DNA of 18,929 bases from IDS-8 sp964491485 (GTDB lineage Bacteria; Pseudomonadota; Gammaproteobacteria; Steroidobacterales; Woeseiaceae): positions 1-18,929 of the forward strand of contig CAZBGV010000068.1 in assembly GCA_964491485.1 (NCBI GenBank). The letters are read 5' to 3'. Position numbers and translations under genes: made by a program. Shown here in pieces: positions 1 through 9,350 of the stretch (its first letter is position 1; each line of letters starts with the position of its first letter). Under the pieces are notes generated by a model that saw only the letters and a program-made list of their open reading frames with translations, had not been told where the DNA came from and made no database searches.

Positions 1-4
1 GGTC

Positions 5-70
5 GCCCGCGTGGCGGGCTCCTGCCGCACGTGTGTGGCTTATACTGCGGGCCCTGCCGAAAACCCGGAG
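5..70 (+). promoter_or_regulatory. upstream region of the S9 peptidase: hairpin, -10 box, RBS
   Basis: A 6-bp inverted repeat, GCCCGC at 5-10 and GCGGGC at 14-19 with a 3-nt loop, may be the tail of a terminator for a gene left of the window, but no T run follows it. TATACT at 41-46 matches five of six bases of a -10 box; no good -35 box lies 16-18 bp before it. GGAG at 67-70 is six bases before the ATG at 77 and fixes the start of the peptidase. Confidence 0.4.
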
Positions 71-76
71 CTGGTC

Positions 77-2197
77 ATGATCCGCCGCTCGCTTGCACTG
101 CTCCTCGGCGCGATGCTCGCCACCGCCGGCGTCTCCGCCGCCGAAGGCTCCTTCACGCTTCCCCAGATCATGAGCTATCCGTTTCCCGGCGAGCTCGTCG
201 CCGCCGACGGCAGCCCGGCCTTCGCCTGGGTGCTGAACGAGCGCGGCGTGCGCAACGTGTGGGTTGCCGCCGGTCCAAAGTTCCGCCCCCGGCAAGTCAC
301 GCATTACGCCGGCGACGACGGACAGCAGCTGACGCAGCTCACGCTCTCGCCGGACGGCCGCTGGCTGGTGTACGTGCGCGGCGGCGATCATGGCGCGAAC
401 TGGCCGGCGGAGGGCAACCTCGCGCCCAATCCGACCTCCTCGCCGGAACAGCCCAGGGTGACGATCTGGGCCGTCGCGCTACCCGATGGCAAGCCCGTGA
501 AGATCGCCGAAGGCGACGAGCCGGCGGTCTCGGCGACGCACCGGCTCGCGTTCATCCGCGACGGCCAGGTCTGGACGGCGCCGCTCGACGGGGAAGGGAA
601 GCCCGAGCGGCTGTTCTTCGATCGCGGCCATGCGGGCTCCCTGCGGTGGAGCCCCGACGGCAAGCGGCTCGCGTTCGTGTCCGATCGCGGCGACCACTCG
701 TTCATCGGCATCTACACGTCGTCGACCGAGCCGCTCGAGTATGTCGCGCCTTCGACCGAGCGCGATTTCTCGCCGCGCTGGTCGCCGGACGGCGAGCGGA
801 TCGCTTTCCTGCGCCGCCCCGGCCGGGGCGGGCCGCCCGAGCCGATTCTCGAGCAGACGCCGCAGCCCTGGTCGATCCACGTCGCCGACCTCGGGAGCGG
901 CGAGGCCCGCACCGTGTGGCAAAGCCCGCACACGCTGCGCGGCTCGTTCCCGGGCGACGCGCAGCTCGCGTGGGGCGCGGGCGACCGGCTGGTCTTCCGC
1001 GCGGACCTCGACGGCTGGCCGCACCTCTATTCCATCGCGGCGGCAGGCAAGGGAGAGCCGCGGCTGCTCACGCCCGGGGAGTTCATGGTCGAGGACGTCG
1101 ACCTGAGCCCCGACGGCCGTTTCCTCATGTACAGCGCGAACACGGGGGACACCCGCGACGACGGCGAGCGCCGCCACCTGTTCCGCGTGCCCGTGGACCG
1201 GGCGCAGCCGTCCGCCTTCACCTCCGGCGAATCGCTGCAGTGGGCCCCGGCCGTCGGCGGCGAGGGCGAGCACGTCGCGTTCATCGGCGCGACGGCCGCG
1301 CAGCCGCCGTTCGTCTACGTCGCCGAGCTCGAGGGAGACGACACGCGCGCCCTCACGGCCGACCGGCTGCCGGACGACTTTCCTGCCGCGGAGCTGGTCG
1401 TGCCGGAGGCGGTGACGTTCGAGGCGCAGGACGGCGTGACCGTGCATGGCCAGCTGTTCCGCACCGCAGGCGGCGCGCAAGAGAAGCCCGGCATCGTGTT
1501 CCTGCACGGCGGCCCGCCGCGGCAGATGCTGCTCGGCTGGCATTACTCCGGCTACTACAGCAACAGCTATGCGATGAACCAGTACCTCGCGAATCACGGT
1601 TTCGTCGTGCTGTCGGTGAACTATCGTCTCGGCATCGGCTACGGGCACGAGTTCAACAACCCGCCGCAATGGGGGCCGACCGGCGCATCCGAGTACGCCG
1701 ACGTCGTCGCGGGGGGCCGCTTCCTGCAGCAGCTCGAGGGCGTCGATCCGGGGCGCATCGGCCTGTGGGGCGGCTCCTACGGCGGCTACCTGACGGCACT
1801 CGGGCTCGCGCGCGACCCGGAGCTGTTCAAGGCCGGTGTCGACCTGCACGGCGTGCACGACTGGTCGGTGCTGCTGGCCGGCTGGTTCGGCGAGCCCGGC
1901 TCCCGTTACGAGAAAGGGGATTTCGAGAAGGCGATCGAGGTGGCGTGGCAATCGTCGCCCGATGCGGATGTCGACAACTGGCGCGGGCCCGTGCTGTTGA
2001 TCCAGGGCGACGACGATCGCAACGTGCGCTTCTACCAGACCGTCGACCTGGCGCAGCGGCTGCGCAAGCAGGGCGTGCCGTTCGAGGTGCTCGTGCTGCC
2101 GAACGAGATCCACGATTTCCTGCGCTACGCCTCGTGGCTACGCGCAAACACGGCGACGGCGGAGTTCTTCACAAGGCAGTTCCTCTCCCGGCAATGA
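77..2197 (+). CDS. secreted S9-family (prolyl oligopeptidase/acylaminoacyl-peptidase-like) serine peptidase
   Basis: This 706-residue protein should hydrolyse peptides in the periplasm or at the cell surface. Residues 1-22 form a signal peptide (Arg-Arg, then a Leu/Ala core, then ASAA-type cleavage near residue 22). Residues 30-440 carry several SPDG repeats (about 91, 191, 235 and 344) typical of the beta-propeller that covers the active site in S9 enzymes. The C-terminal alpha/beta-hydrolase domain has an oxyanion-type HGGPP (477-481), the nucleophile elbow GGSYGG with Ser567, an acid in GDDDRNV (Asp647) and the catalytic His679 in IHDF. All three catalytic residues are present, so the enzyme looks active. 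The frame is open upstream to base 11, but the ATG at 77 has the RBS and begins the signal peptide. The next gene on the same strand is a proline symporter, which suggests peptide scavenging; this link is inference. Exact S9 subfamily and substrate cannot be told. Confidence 0.93.
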   Translation: MIRRSLALLLGAMLATAGVSAAEGSFTLPQIMSYPFPGELVAADGSPAFAWVLNERGVRNVWVAAGPKFRPRQVTHYAGDDGQQLTQLTLSPDGRWLVYVRGGDHGANWPAEGNLAPNPTSSPEQPRVTIWAVALPDGKPVKIAEGDEPAVSATHRLAFIRDGQVWTAPLDGEGKPERLFFDRGHAGSLRWSPDGKRLAFVSDRGDHSFIGIYTSSTEPLEYVAPSTERDFSPRWSPDGERIAFLRRPGRGGPPEPILEQTPQPWSIHVADLGSGEARTVWQSPHTLRGSFPGDAQLAWGAGDRLVFRADLDGWPHLYSIAAAGKGEPRLLTPGEFMVEDVDLSPDGRFLMYSANTGDTRDDGERRHLFRVPVDRAQPSAFTSGESLQWAPAVGGEGEHVAFIGATAAQPPFVYVAELEGDDTRALTADRLPDDFPAAELVVPEAVTFEAQDGVTVHGQLFRTAGGAQEKPGIVFLHGGPPRQMLLGWHYSGYYSNSYAMNQYLANHGFVVLSVNYRLGIGYGHEFNNPPQWGPTGASEYADVVAGGRFLQQLEGVDPGRIGLWGGSYGGYLTALGLARDPELFKAGVDLHGVHDWSVLLAGWFGEPGSRYEKGDFEKAIEVAWQSSPDADVDNWRGPVLLIQGDDDRNVRFYQTVDLAQRLRKQGVPFEVLVLPNEIHDFLRYASWLRANTATAEFFTRQFLSRQ

Positions 2198-2204
2198 GCC
2201 GCGG

Positions 2205-2228
2205 TCGCCGGCGCGGCCACGCCGGCGA
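2205..2228 (+). terminator. 9-bp perfect hairpin after the S9 peptidase
   Basis: TCGCCGGCG at 2205-2213 and CGCCGGCGA at 2220-2228 are perfect complements around a 6-nt loop, starting eight bases after the peptidase stop. No T tract follows, so it could stabilise the 3' end or aid termination rather than act as a classic intrinsic terminator. Confidence 0.35.
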
Positions 2229-2249
2229 GACGCGCGCCCGAATCTTCAA

Positions 2250-2288
2250 TAGAATTCGCACGCCGCCCGGTCCCGCGGGGGGGGGGGG
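2250..2288 (+). promoter_or_regulatory. putP leader: -10-like TAGAAT and 12-G tract abutting the start codon
   Basis: TAGAAT at 2250-2255 matches a -10 box at five of six positions, without a clear -35 box. Bases 2277-2288 are twelve consecutive G, touching the ATG at 2289. The tract replaces a normally spaced Shine-Dalgarno sequence and is long enough to slip during replication. Confidence 0.4.
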
Positions 2289-3746
2289 ATGCACGCCAAC
2301 AACACCGCCATCGTCGGCACGTTCCTGGCCTACATGGCCGTGGTGCTGCTGCTCGGCTTTCTTGCCTGGCGCCGCACGACGAGCCTCAAGGATTACATCC
2401 TGGGCGGCCGCAGCCTGAACGCGTGGGTCACCGCGCTCTCCGCGCAGGCCTCCGATATGAGCGGCTGGCTGCTCATGGGACTGCCGGGGCTCGCGTACGC
2501 CGCGGGTCTCGAGGCCGGGTGGATGGTGCTGGGACTGCTGGTCGGAACCTGGCTCAACTGGAAGCTGGTCGCGGGCCGCCTGCGCCGCCGCACGGAGGCA
2601 CTCGACGATTCGCTTACGCTGCCGGATTATTTCGAGCGCCGCTTCGGCGACCGGAGCCGCACGTTGCGCCTCCTCGCCGGCGTGTTCATCCTCGTGTTCT
2701 TCGTGTTGTACACGAGCTCCGGTTTCGTCGCCGCGGGCCGGCTGTTCGAGGCCCTGTTCGGCATCGATTACGCCTGGGCCGTGTTCGGGGGCGCGATGTC
2801 CGTGCTCGTCTATACGTTCTTCGGCGGCTTTCTCGCGGTGAGCTGGGCCGACGTGCTGCAGGGCAGCCTGATGTTCGTCGCCCTCGTGCTCGTGGGGGCG
2901 CTCGGCTGGTTCGCGCTCGGCGGAGCGGGCGGGATGGCGGATACGCTGAACGCGCTGAATCCCGACCTGCTCGATCCGTTCGTCGACGCCGGGACGGGGC
3001 AGGCGCTCGGCCTCGTCGGCATCGTCTCGCTCGTGGGCTGGGGCCTCGGCTATTTCGGCCAGCCGCATATCCTCGCTCGCTTCATGGCGGCGAATGAGGC
3101 CGGCAGCATCCCGCGGGCCCGGCGCATCGCGATGACGTGGCAGACGGTGGTGCTGGTGGCAGCCGTCATCGTCGGTCTCACGGGTATCGCCGTGCTCGAG
3201 CGGCCGCTGCAGGGAGCGGACGTCGAGAAGGTGTTCATCTTCATGGCCGTGGACCGCTTCCCGGCGGTGCTCGCGGGTGTGTGCCTGTCCGGCATCCTCG
3301 CGGCGGTGATGAGCACGGCGGCGGCGCAGTTGCTGGTCGCGTCGAGCGCCTTCGCGCAGGATTTCTACAAGGGTGTCTTCCGCAAGTCGGCGGGGCGCCG
3401 CGAGCTGCTGTGGGCCGGCCGGCTCGCGGTGCTGGCCGTCGCGGCGCTCGCGTTCCTGCTGGGGCTCGATCCCGACAGCCGTGTGCTCGCGTTGGTCGCG
3501 TGGGCATGGGCCGGCTTCGGCGCGACGTTCGGCCCTGCCGTGCTGCTGTCCCTCTACTGGAACGGCATGACGCGCAACGGTGCGCTGGCCGGCATGCTGG
3601 TCGGCGGCATCACCGTGATCGCCTGGCCGCTGCTGCGCGATGCGGGCGGTCTCTTCGCACTGTACGAGCTCGTGCCGGGCTTTGCGCTCTCGCTCATCGC
3701 GATCGTCGTCGTCAGCCGGCTCCGGCGGCGGACCGGGGAATCGTGA
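2289..3746 (+). CDS. putP: Na+/proline symporter PutP
   Basis: This 485-residue inner-membrane protein belongs to the sodium:solute symporter family and imports L-proline with Na+. From memory it follows E. coli PutP almost end to end: the DYILGGRSL motif near residue 37, SAQASDMSGWLLMGLPG (about 51-67), which holds the Na+- and proline-binding region, NWKLVAGRLR, TLPDYFERRF, GWGLGYFGQPHILARFMAA, AVMSTAAAQLLV and AWAGFGATFGP. About thirteen hydrophobic segments are visible, and the length is close to the usual 490-500. The start at 2289 keeps the conserved first helix. It lies 91 bp after the S9 peptidase on the same strand and ends one base from the stop of the convergent TetR gene. No putA is in the window. 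The start codon directly follows a 12-G run, so expression may vary between cells. Confidence 0.95.
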   Translation: MHANNTAIVGTFLAYMAVVLLLGFLAWRRTTSLKDYILGGRSLNAWVTALSAQASDMSGWLLMGLPGLAYAAGLEAGWMVLGLLVGTWLNWKLVAGRLRRRTEALDDSLTLPDYFERRFGDRSRTLRLLAGVFILVFFVLYTSSGFVAAGRLFEALFGIDYAWAVFGGAMSVLVYTFFGGFLAVSWADVLQGSLMFVALVLVGALGWFALGGAGGMADTLNALNPDLLDPFVDAGTGQALGLVGIVSLVGWGLGYFGQPHILARFMAANEAGSIPRARRIAMTWQTVVLVAAVIVGLTGIAVLERPLQGADVEKVFIFMAVDRFPAVLAGVCLSGILAAVMSTAAAQLLVASSAFAQDFYKGVFRKSAGRRELLWAGRLAVLAVAALAFLLGLDPDSRVLALVAWAWAGFGATFGPAVLLSLYWNGMTRNGALAGMLVGGITVIAWPLLRDAGGLFALYELVPGFALSLIAIVVVSRLRRRTGES

Positions 3747-3747
3747 A

Positions 3748-4392
3748 TCAGCGGCGGCGCCGGCCGGTCGCGGCCTGGGCGCCGCAGACAAGCCGGACTC
3801 CGGTCTCTGCAATGGCGGCCAGCGCGGCGCGCGTCTCGCCGGCGCGCGCCCGGATCGCGAGCGTGTGCAGCACGGCGGACGCCAGCACGGCGAGCTCCGC
3901 CGGGTCGGCGTGACGGTTCAGCTCGCCGCGGGCGCGAGCATACCGGAAGCGCTCTTCGAGAACCGCGTCGAAGCGGCGGAGCGCGTGCCTGAGCTTCGTG
4001 CGGATTTCCTTGTCGGACATCGCCTCCACGGCGGCGGTGCCGATGAGGAAGCAGCCGCGCGCCGCGTTTTTCCGCGGCACGTAGAAGGAGATCGCCTGCC
4101 GGTACAGGTTCGCGAGCCCCTCGCGCAGCGGGGCATCGAAGCCCAGGCTTTCCCGCATCGCTTTGGCCGCGTCCGCGGTGTAGCGGTCGAGCGTGCTCAG
4201 GTACAGCGCGCGCTTGTCGCCGAATGCGCTGTACAGGCTCGGGCGGTTCATGCCCGTACGCGCGCTCAGGGAATCCAGCGACGTGCCGGAGTACCCGCCG
4301 AGCCAGAACGCCTCCATCGCCAGTGACAGGGCACGCTCCGGATCGTATTCGCGGGGTCGTCCGCGCGGGCGCCTTTCGGTTTTCTGTACCAT
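3748..4392 (-). CDS. TetR/AcrR-family transcriptional regulator
   Basis: This 214-residue protein has the usual TetR size. A basic N-terminal arm (residues 6-15, RPRGRPREY) precedes a helix-turn-helix around residues 37-57 (TSLDSLSARTGMNRPSLYSAF), followed by FGDKRALY, the standard end of the TetR DNA-binding domain. The C-terminal helical part (about 70-205) would bind a ligand and form the dimer; the GCFLIGTAAVEA stretch is typical of the group often found beside redox or electrophile detoxification genes. It is divergently placed from a glutathione S-transferase with 73 bp between the two starts, so it most likely represses that gene and itself. Its stop is one base from the putP stop. The inducing ligand is unknown; an electrophile or substrate of the GST is a reasonable guess. 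Confidence 0.93.
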   Translation of the reverse strand: MVQKTERRPRGRPREYDPERALSLAMEAFWLGGYSGTSLDSLSARTGMNRPSLYSAFGDKRALYLSTLDRYTADAAKAMRESLGFDAPLREGLANLYRQAISFYVPRKNAARGCFLIGTAAVEAMSDKEIRTKLRHALRRFDAVLEERFRYARARGELNRHADPAELAVLASAVLHTLAIRARAGETRAALAAIAETGVRLVCGAQAATGRRRR

Positions 4393-4465
4393 TCGGTATT
4401 AAATTCTTGCAGACCTGAATTTTTGTGCAGTATAGTACAAAACAACTATCAAGGAGGATCTCACG
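4393..4465 (+). promoter_or_regulatory. TetR/GST divergent control region with two candidate operators
   Basis: This gap is clearly AT-richer than its surroundings. For the GST there is a -10 box TATAGT at 4431-4436, a weak -35 TTGCAG at 4407-4412 with an 18-bp spacer, and a strong RBS AAGGAGG at 4451-4457, eight bases before the ATG. Two inverted repeats are visible: AAATTC (4401-4406) with GAATTT (4417-4422), six-bp perfect arms over 22 bp and covering the -35; and an imperfect palindrome at 4423-4440 with TTGT/ACAA ends, 12 of 18 positions symmetric, covering the -10. Either is placed so that a bound TetR dimer would block the GST promoter. Confidence 0.6.
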
Positions 4466-5101
4466 ATGAACCTGTATTTCTCACCGCTCGCCTGCTCCCT
4501 GGCCACTCGTATCGCGCTGTACGAGGCGGGACAAGCCGTCGGGTACACGGAAGTCGACCTGAAGGCGAAGCGCCTGCGCGACGGGACGGACTACTTCGGA
4601 ATCAATCCCATGGGCCAGGTGCCGGCGCTGCGTCTCGATGACGGCACGCTGCTCACGGAAAACCCCGCGGTGCTGCAGTACGTGGCGGACCGCTTCTCCG
4701 AGGCGGATCTCGCGCCGGCGGACGCGGCCGGACGGATGCGGCTGGCGCAATGGCTCGGCTTCATCTCGACCGAGCTGCACAAGGCCGTTTTCGGTCCGAT
4801 CCTCGATGCGAAAGCGCCGGAGGCCGTGAAGAGCTGGGCGCGCGACAAGGCGGGATTGCGGCTCGGTCTCGTGGACGAGCACGCCCGCACGCACGAATAC
4901 CTCCTCGACCGCTTCACTGTCGCTGACGCCTACCTGGCGACCGTGCTGAACTGGGCGCCTTCGTGCGGCATCGATCTGGGCGTGTGGCCTGCCCTCAAGG
5001 AGTACCACGCGCGCGTGCTGGCGCGTCCGGCCGTGGTGAAAGCGGTCAGCGAGGAGCGGCAGCTCTACAAGGAGCAACAGGCCCGCGTTGCCGCCGTGTG
5101 A
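4466..5101 (+). CDS. beta-class glutathione S-transferase
   Basis: This 211-residue cytosolic enzyme should conjugate glutathione to electrophiles or act as a thiol-disulfide transferase. The N-terminal thioredoxin-fold domain (about 1-80) begins MNLYFSPLACSLATRIAL, in which Cys10 corresponds to the mixed-disulfide cysteine of bacterial beta-class GSTs. NPMGQVPAL carries the cis-proline, and LTENPAVLQYVADRF supplies the glutathione-binding acid and serine-like position. The helical C-terminal domain has FTVADAYLATVLNWAP (about 151-166), the N-capping/hydrophobic staple motif of the family. Length is close to the 200-203 residues of related enzymes. A strong RBS and an upstream promoter overlap putative TetR operators, so expression is probably induced when the neighbouring TetR protein releases DNA. 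Confidence 0.94.
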   Translation: MNLYFSPLACSLATRIALYEAGQAVGYTEVDLKAKRLRDGTDYFGINPMGQVPALRLDDGTLLTENPAVLQYVADRFSEADLAPADAAGRMRLAQWLGFISTELHKAVFGPILDAKAPEAVKSWARDKAGLRLGLVDEHARTHEYLLDRFTVADAYLATVLNWAPSCGIDLGVWPALKEYHARVLARPAVVKAVSEERQLYKEQQARVAAV

Positions 5102-5143
5102 CGGTCGCGCGAGCCGGCGTTCTCGCCGCTGGCGGTGGCGCCA

Positions 5144-6931
<1,788 letters not shown>

Positions 6932-7034
6932 GAGCACACAATAGACTCCCCGCGTATGGTCGTCGATCGACCCACAGCGCGCCCGGCCGCGCCGGATGCG
7001 CCCGGTGCCGTTGCCGGCTGCTGCACGGAAAGGC

Positions 7035-7355
7035 CTAACCCAGGACGACGGCGGTTCCGCTGGCCGACACCATGAGCATGCTGTTGCCCGTGCCCAGCAC
7101 CTCGTAATCGAGGTCGACTCCCACCACCGCGTTCGCGCCGGCAGCCTGCGCACGTTCCGCGAGCTCGGCGAGCGCGATCTCGCGTGCGCGCTGCAGCTCG
7201 GACTCGTAAGCGGCCGAGCGTCCGCCCACGAGGTCGCGAATGCCGGCGAACAGGTCCTTGAAGATGTTGGCCCCGAGAATGGCCTCGCCGGCGACCACGC
7301 CGCAGTATTGCTTCACTTGCCGGCCTTCGACGGTGGGGGTGGTGGTAATCAGCAT
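7035..7355 (-). CDS. YbjQ/UPF0145 family protein
   Basis: This 106-residue protein belongs to the YbjQ family, sometimes called heavy-metal-binding domain proteins, which form small oligomers of unclear role. The typical start MLITTTPTVEGR, the central GVVAGEAILGANIFKDLFAGIRD and the C-terminal GANAVVGVDLDYEVL followed by MLMVSASGTAVVL are all there, and length matches the usual 103-110. The ATG at 7355 is preceded by GAGGAGG (7361-7367) five bases away, which decides the start against a longer open frame reaching 7508. It lies 103 bp upstream of the histidine kinase on the same strand and could share its transcript. No metal-binding cysteine cluster is visible; the only cysteine is in YCGVVAG. 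Confidence 0.9.
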   Translation of the reverse strand: MLITTTPTVEGRQVKQYCGVVAGEAILGANIFKDLFAGIRDLVGGRSAAYESELQRAREIALAELAERAQAAGANAVVGVDLDYEVLGTGNSMLMVSASGTAVVLG

Positions 7356-7605
7356 CGGTGCCTCCTCGGCGCATCGACATCCAGACGGGAGGCGAATGCT
7401 AATACGAAAAAGGGCGGCCCTTCGGCCTTTATCCCCCTGTCGCTGCGCGCACGGCCCGCCGCCGGCGCTGCGGCCCGTCGTGGAGCGGCGGCCGCAGCGG
7501 CCCGCCACGCGGGCGACCGGACCAAGGCACTACCGGTGACCCGTCCTCGAGCGGCGCGGTCGGGTAAACTGCCGGCGAAACTTCGGGCAAGCGGGGGGAG
7601 CGGCG

Positions 7606-9279
7606 ATGCAGCGTACCTGGGCAGGCGATTCGGTCTTCGGGGTTCGGGCAGGGGCCGTCCGTCGGGGGGCGCGAGACGGAGCCGCGGCGGCAGCGCCGCT
7701 CTACCGCGCGCTGCCGGCGGCCTCGCTCCTGCTCGCGCTGCTGGTGTCTGTTCCGGCGGCTGCGCTCGCGGCCGAGGCGCCTCCCGATCTCGATCGCTGG
7801 GTCGCGCGCGCCATGCGCACGTTCGAGGTGCCGGGCCTTGCCGTCGCGATCGTCAAGGACGGCGAAGCGGTCGTGACCAAAGGGTACGGCGTGCGTCGCC
7901 TCGGTGACGCGGCGCGCGTGGACGAGCACACGCTGTTCGGCATCGCCTCGAACACGAAAGCCTTCACCGCCACCGCGCTCGGGCTGCTGGTCGAGGAAGG
8001 AAAGATCGAATGGGATGGCCGCGTCGTCGATTACCTCCCGTGGTTCCAGATGTGGGATCCGTGGGTGACGCGCGAGATCACCGTGCGCGATCTTTTGGTG
8101 CACCGCAGCGGCCTCGGGCTCGGTGCCGGCGACCTGCTGTGGTGGCCGCCCTCGGACTACGATCGCCGTGAGATCGCGCGCCGGCTGCGCTACATCGAGC
8201 CGAAGACCAGCTTCCGCAGCGCGTACGCCTACGACAACGTGCTGTACCTCGTGGCCGGCGAGGTCATCCAAGCGGTCAGCGGACTGACCTGGGAAGAGTT
8301 CGTCGAATCGCACATCCTGGACGTGGTCGGGATGAGCGACAGCAACGTGCTGCACTCGGGTGCCGCCCGCCCCGGCAACGTCGCCGCGACGCATGCGCCC
8401 GTCGACGGCAAGCTGCGCCCCATTGCGGCGTTCACCAGCGACGCGACGAACCCGGCGGGCGGCATCAATTCCTCCGCGACCGACATGGCGAAGTGGCTCG
8501 CGGTCCAGCTCGCCGCCGGCAAGCTGCCGGACGGCTCGCGGTTGTTTTCCGAAGCCACCGCCCGCGAGCTCACGACCGTCGTGACGCCGATGCCGATCAG
8601 AGAGCCGGAACCGGAGCTCGCGCCGCTCGCAACGGACTTCCTCGGTTACGGGCTCGGCTTCGGCCTGAGCGAGTATCGCGGGCGGAAGCTGGTGCAGCAC
8701 ACCGGCGGGCTGCCCGGCTACGTGTCGAAGGTGGCGATGCTGCCGGAGCTGGGCGTCGGCGTGGCGGTGCTGACGAACCAGGAAGCCCGTGGCGCGTACG
8801 ACAGCATCGCCTACCACGTGCTGGACTTCTACCTGGGCGCGCCGGACAAGGAGTGGATCTCGGCTTTCGAGGCGGTGGGCCGGCGCCAGCAGGAGAACTA
8901 TGCGAGCGCCCTCGACGAATCCCGTGCCGCGCGCGACGGGGCTTCGGGGCCGTCGCTGCCGGCGGCGGACTATGCCGGCGTGTACACGGATGCGTGGTAC
9001 GGGGACATCGTGATCGAGCACGCGGACGGGCAACTGTCGATCGCGTTCTCGCACACGCCGCTCCTGCACGGCACGCTGGAGCACTGGCAGCACGATACGT
9101 TCATCGCACGCTGGGACGAGCGCGAGCTGCGGGCCGACGCGTTCATCACGTTCGCGCTCAATCCGGACGGCACCATCCATCACGCGACGATGCAGCCGGT
9201 CTCCCCCGCGACCGATTTCAGCTACGACTTCGCGGACCTGTGGCTCGCGCCGGCGGCTCGCGCCGATCGACGACCCTGA
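7606..9279 (+). CDS. secreted serine hydrolase of the class C beta-lactamase / penicillin-binding-protein fold
   Basis: This 557-residue protein is an active-site serine hydrolase (beta-lactamase, DD-peptidase or esterase type) of the periplasm. It has an unusually long, Arg/Ala-rich N-terminus of about 35 residues before the hydrophobic signal core (38-56, ending ALAAE). The three active-site elements are present: SNTK (Ser115, Lys118), the Tyr-Asp-Asn triad at 209-211 and HTGG at 365-368. After the catalytic domain (to about 425) residues 430-550 form a beta-rich domain like DUF3471, which often follows this fold. GGGAG at 7596-7600 is five bases before the ATG, and TAAACT at 7565-7570 may be a -10 box. 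Substrate cannot be read from the sequence; such proteins are more often esterases or peptidases than resistance enzymes. A later start near the signal core is possible. Confidence 0.92.
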   Translation: MQRTWAGDSVFGVRAGAVRRGARDGAAAAAPLYRALPAASLLLALLVSVPAAALAAEAPPDLDRWVARAMRTFEVPGLAVAIVKDGEAVVTKGYGVRRLGDAARVDEHTLFGIASNTKAFTATALGLLVEEGKIEWDGRVVDYLPWFQMWDPWVTREITVRDLLVHRSGLGLGAGDLLWWPPSDYDRREIARRLRYIEPKTSFRSAYAYDNVLYLVAGEVIQAVSGLTWEEFVESHILDVVGMSDSNVLHSGAARPGNVAATHAPVDGKLRPIAAFTSDATNPAGGINSSATDMAKWLAVQLAAGKLPDGSRLFSEATARELTTVVTPMPIREPEPELAPLATDFLGYGLGFGLSEYRGRKLVQHTGGLPGYVSKVAMLPELGVGVAVLTNQEARGAYDSIAYHVLDFYLGAPDKEWISAFEAVGRRQQENYASALDESRAARDGASGPSLPAADYAGVYTDAWYGDIVIEHADGQLSIAFSHTPLLHGTLEHWQHDTFIARWDERELRADAFITFALNPDGTIHHATMQPVSPATDFSYDFADLWLAPAARADRRP

Positions 9280-9324
9280 CTGCGCGACGCGGCGGCGGAA
9301 TTCGCAGAGGCGGGGAAAGGCGGG

Positions 9325-9339
9325 GCGCAGGTGCTGCGC
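9325..9339. repeat. 6-bp hairpin between convergent genes
   Basis: GCGCAG at 9325-9330 and CTGCGC at 9334-9339 form a perfect stem with a 3-nt loop in the 71-bp gap between the serine hydrolase and the convergent hypothetical gene. There is no T run on either strand, so a role in termination is only possible. Confidence 0.25.
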
Positions 9340-9350
9340 ACGACGGGGTG

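Noticed and set aside
2169..3812. 547-codon open frame on the minus strand across putP (and a similar one at 479-2113 across the peptidase)
   Set aside because: It mirrors a gene with clear homology, is rich in Arg/His/Gln/Glu as antisense frames in GC-rich DNA are, has no RBS or family similarity, and crosses gene boundaries.
6932..7153. N-terminal extension of the histidine kinase by 74 residues
   Set aside because: It overlaps the YbjQ-family gene, looks random, and would place soluble low-complexity sequence before the first membrane helix.
7409..7432. Possible intrinsic terminator (AAAGG...CCTTT arms near A and T runs) upstream of the YbjQ-family gene
   Set aside because: It lies upstream of both divergent genes where no transcript should end, and the stem is only about five base pairs.
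7429..9183. 584-codon minus-strand open frame across the serine hydrolase
   Set aside because: Antisense shadow of a gene with SxxK, YxN and HxG motifs; no plausible start or similarity.
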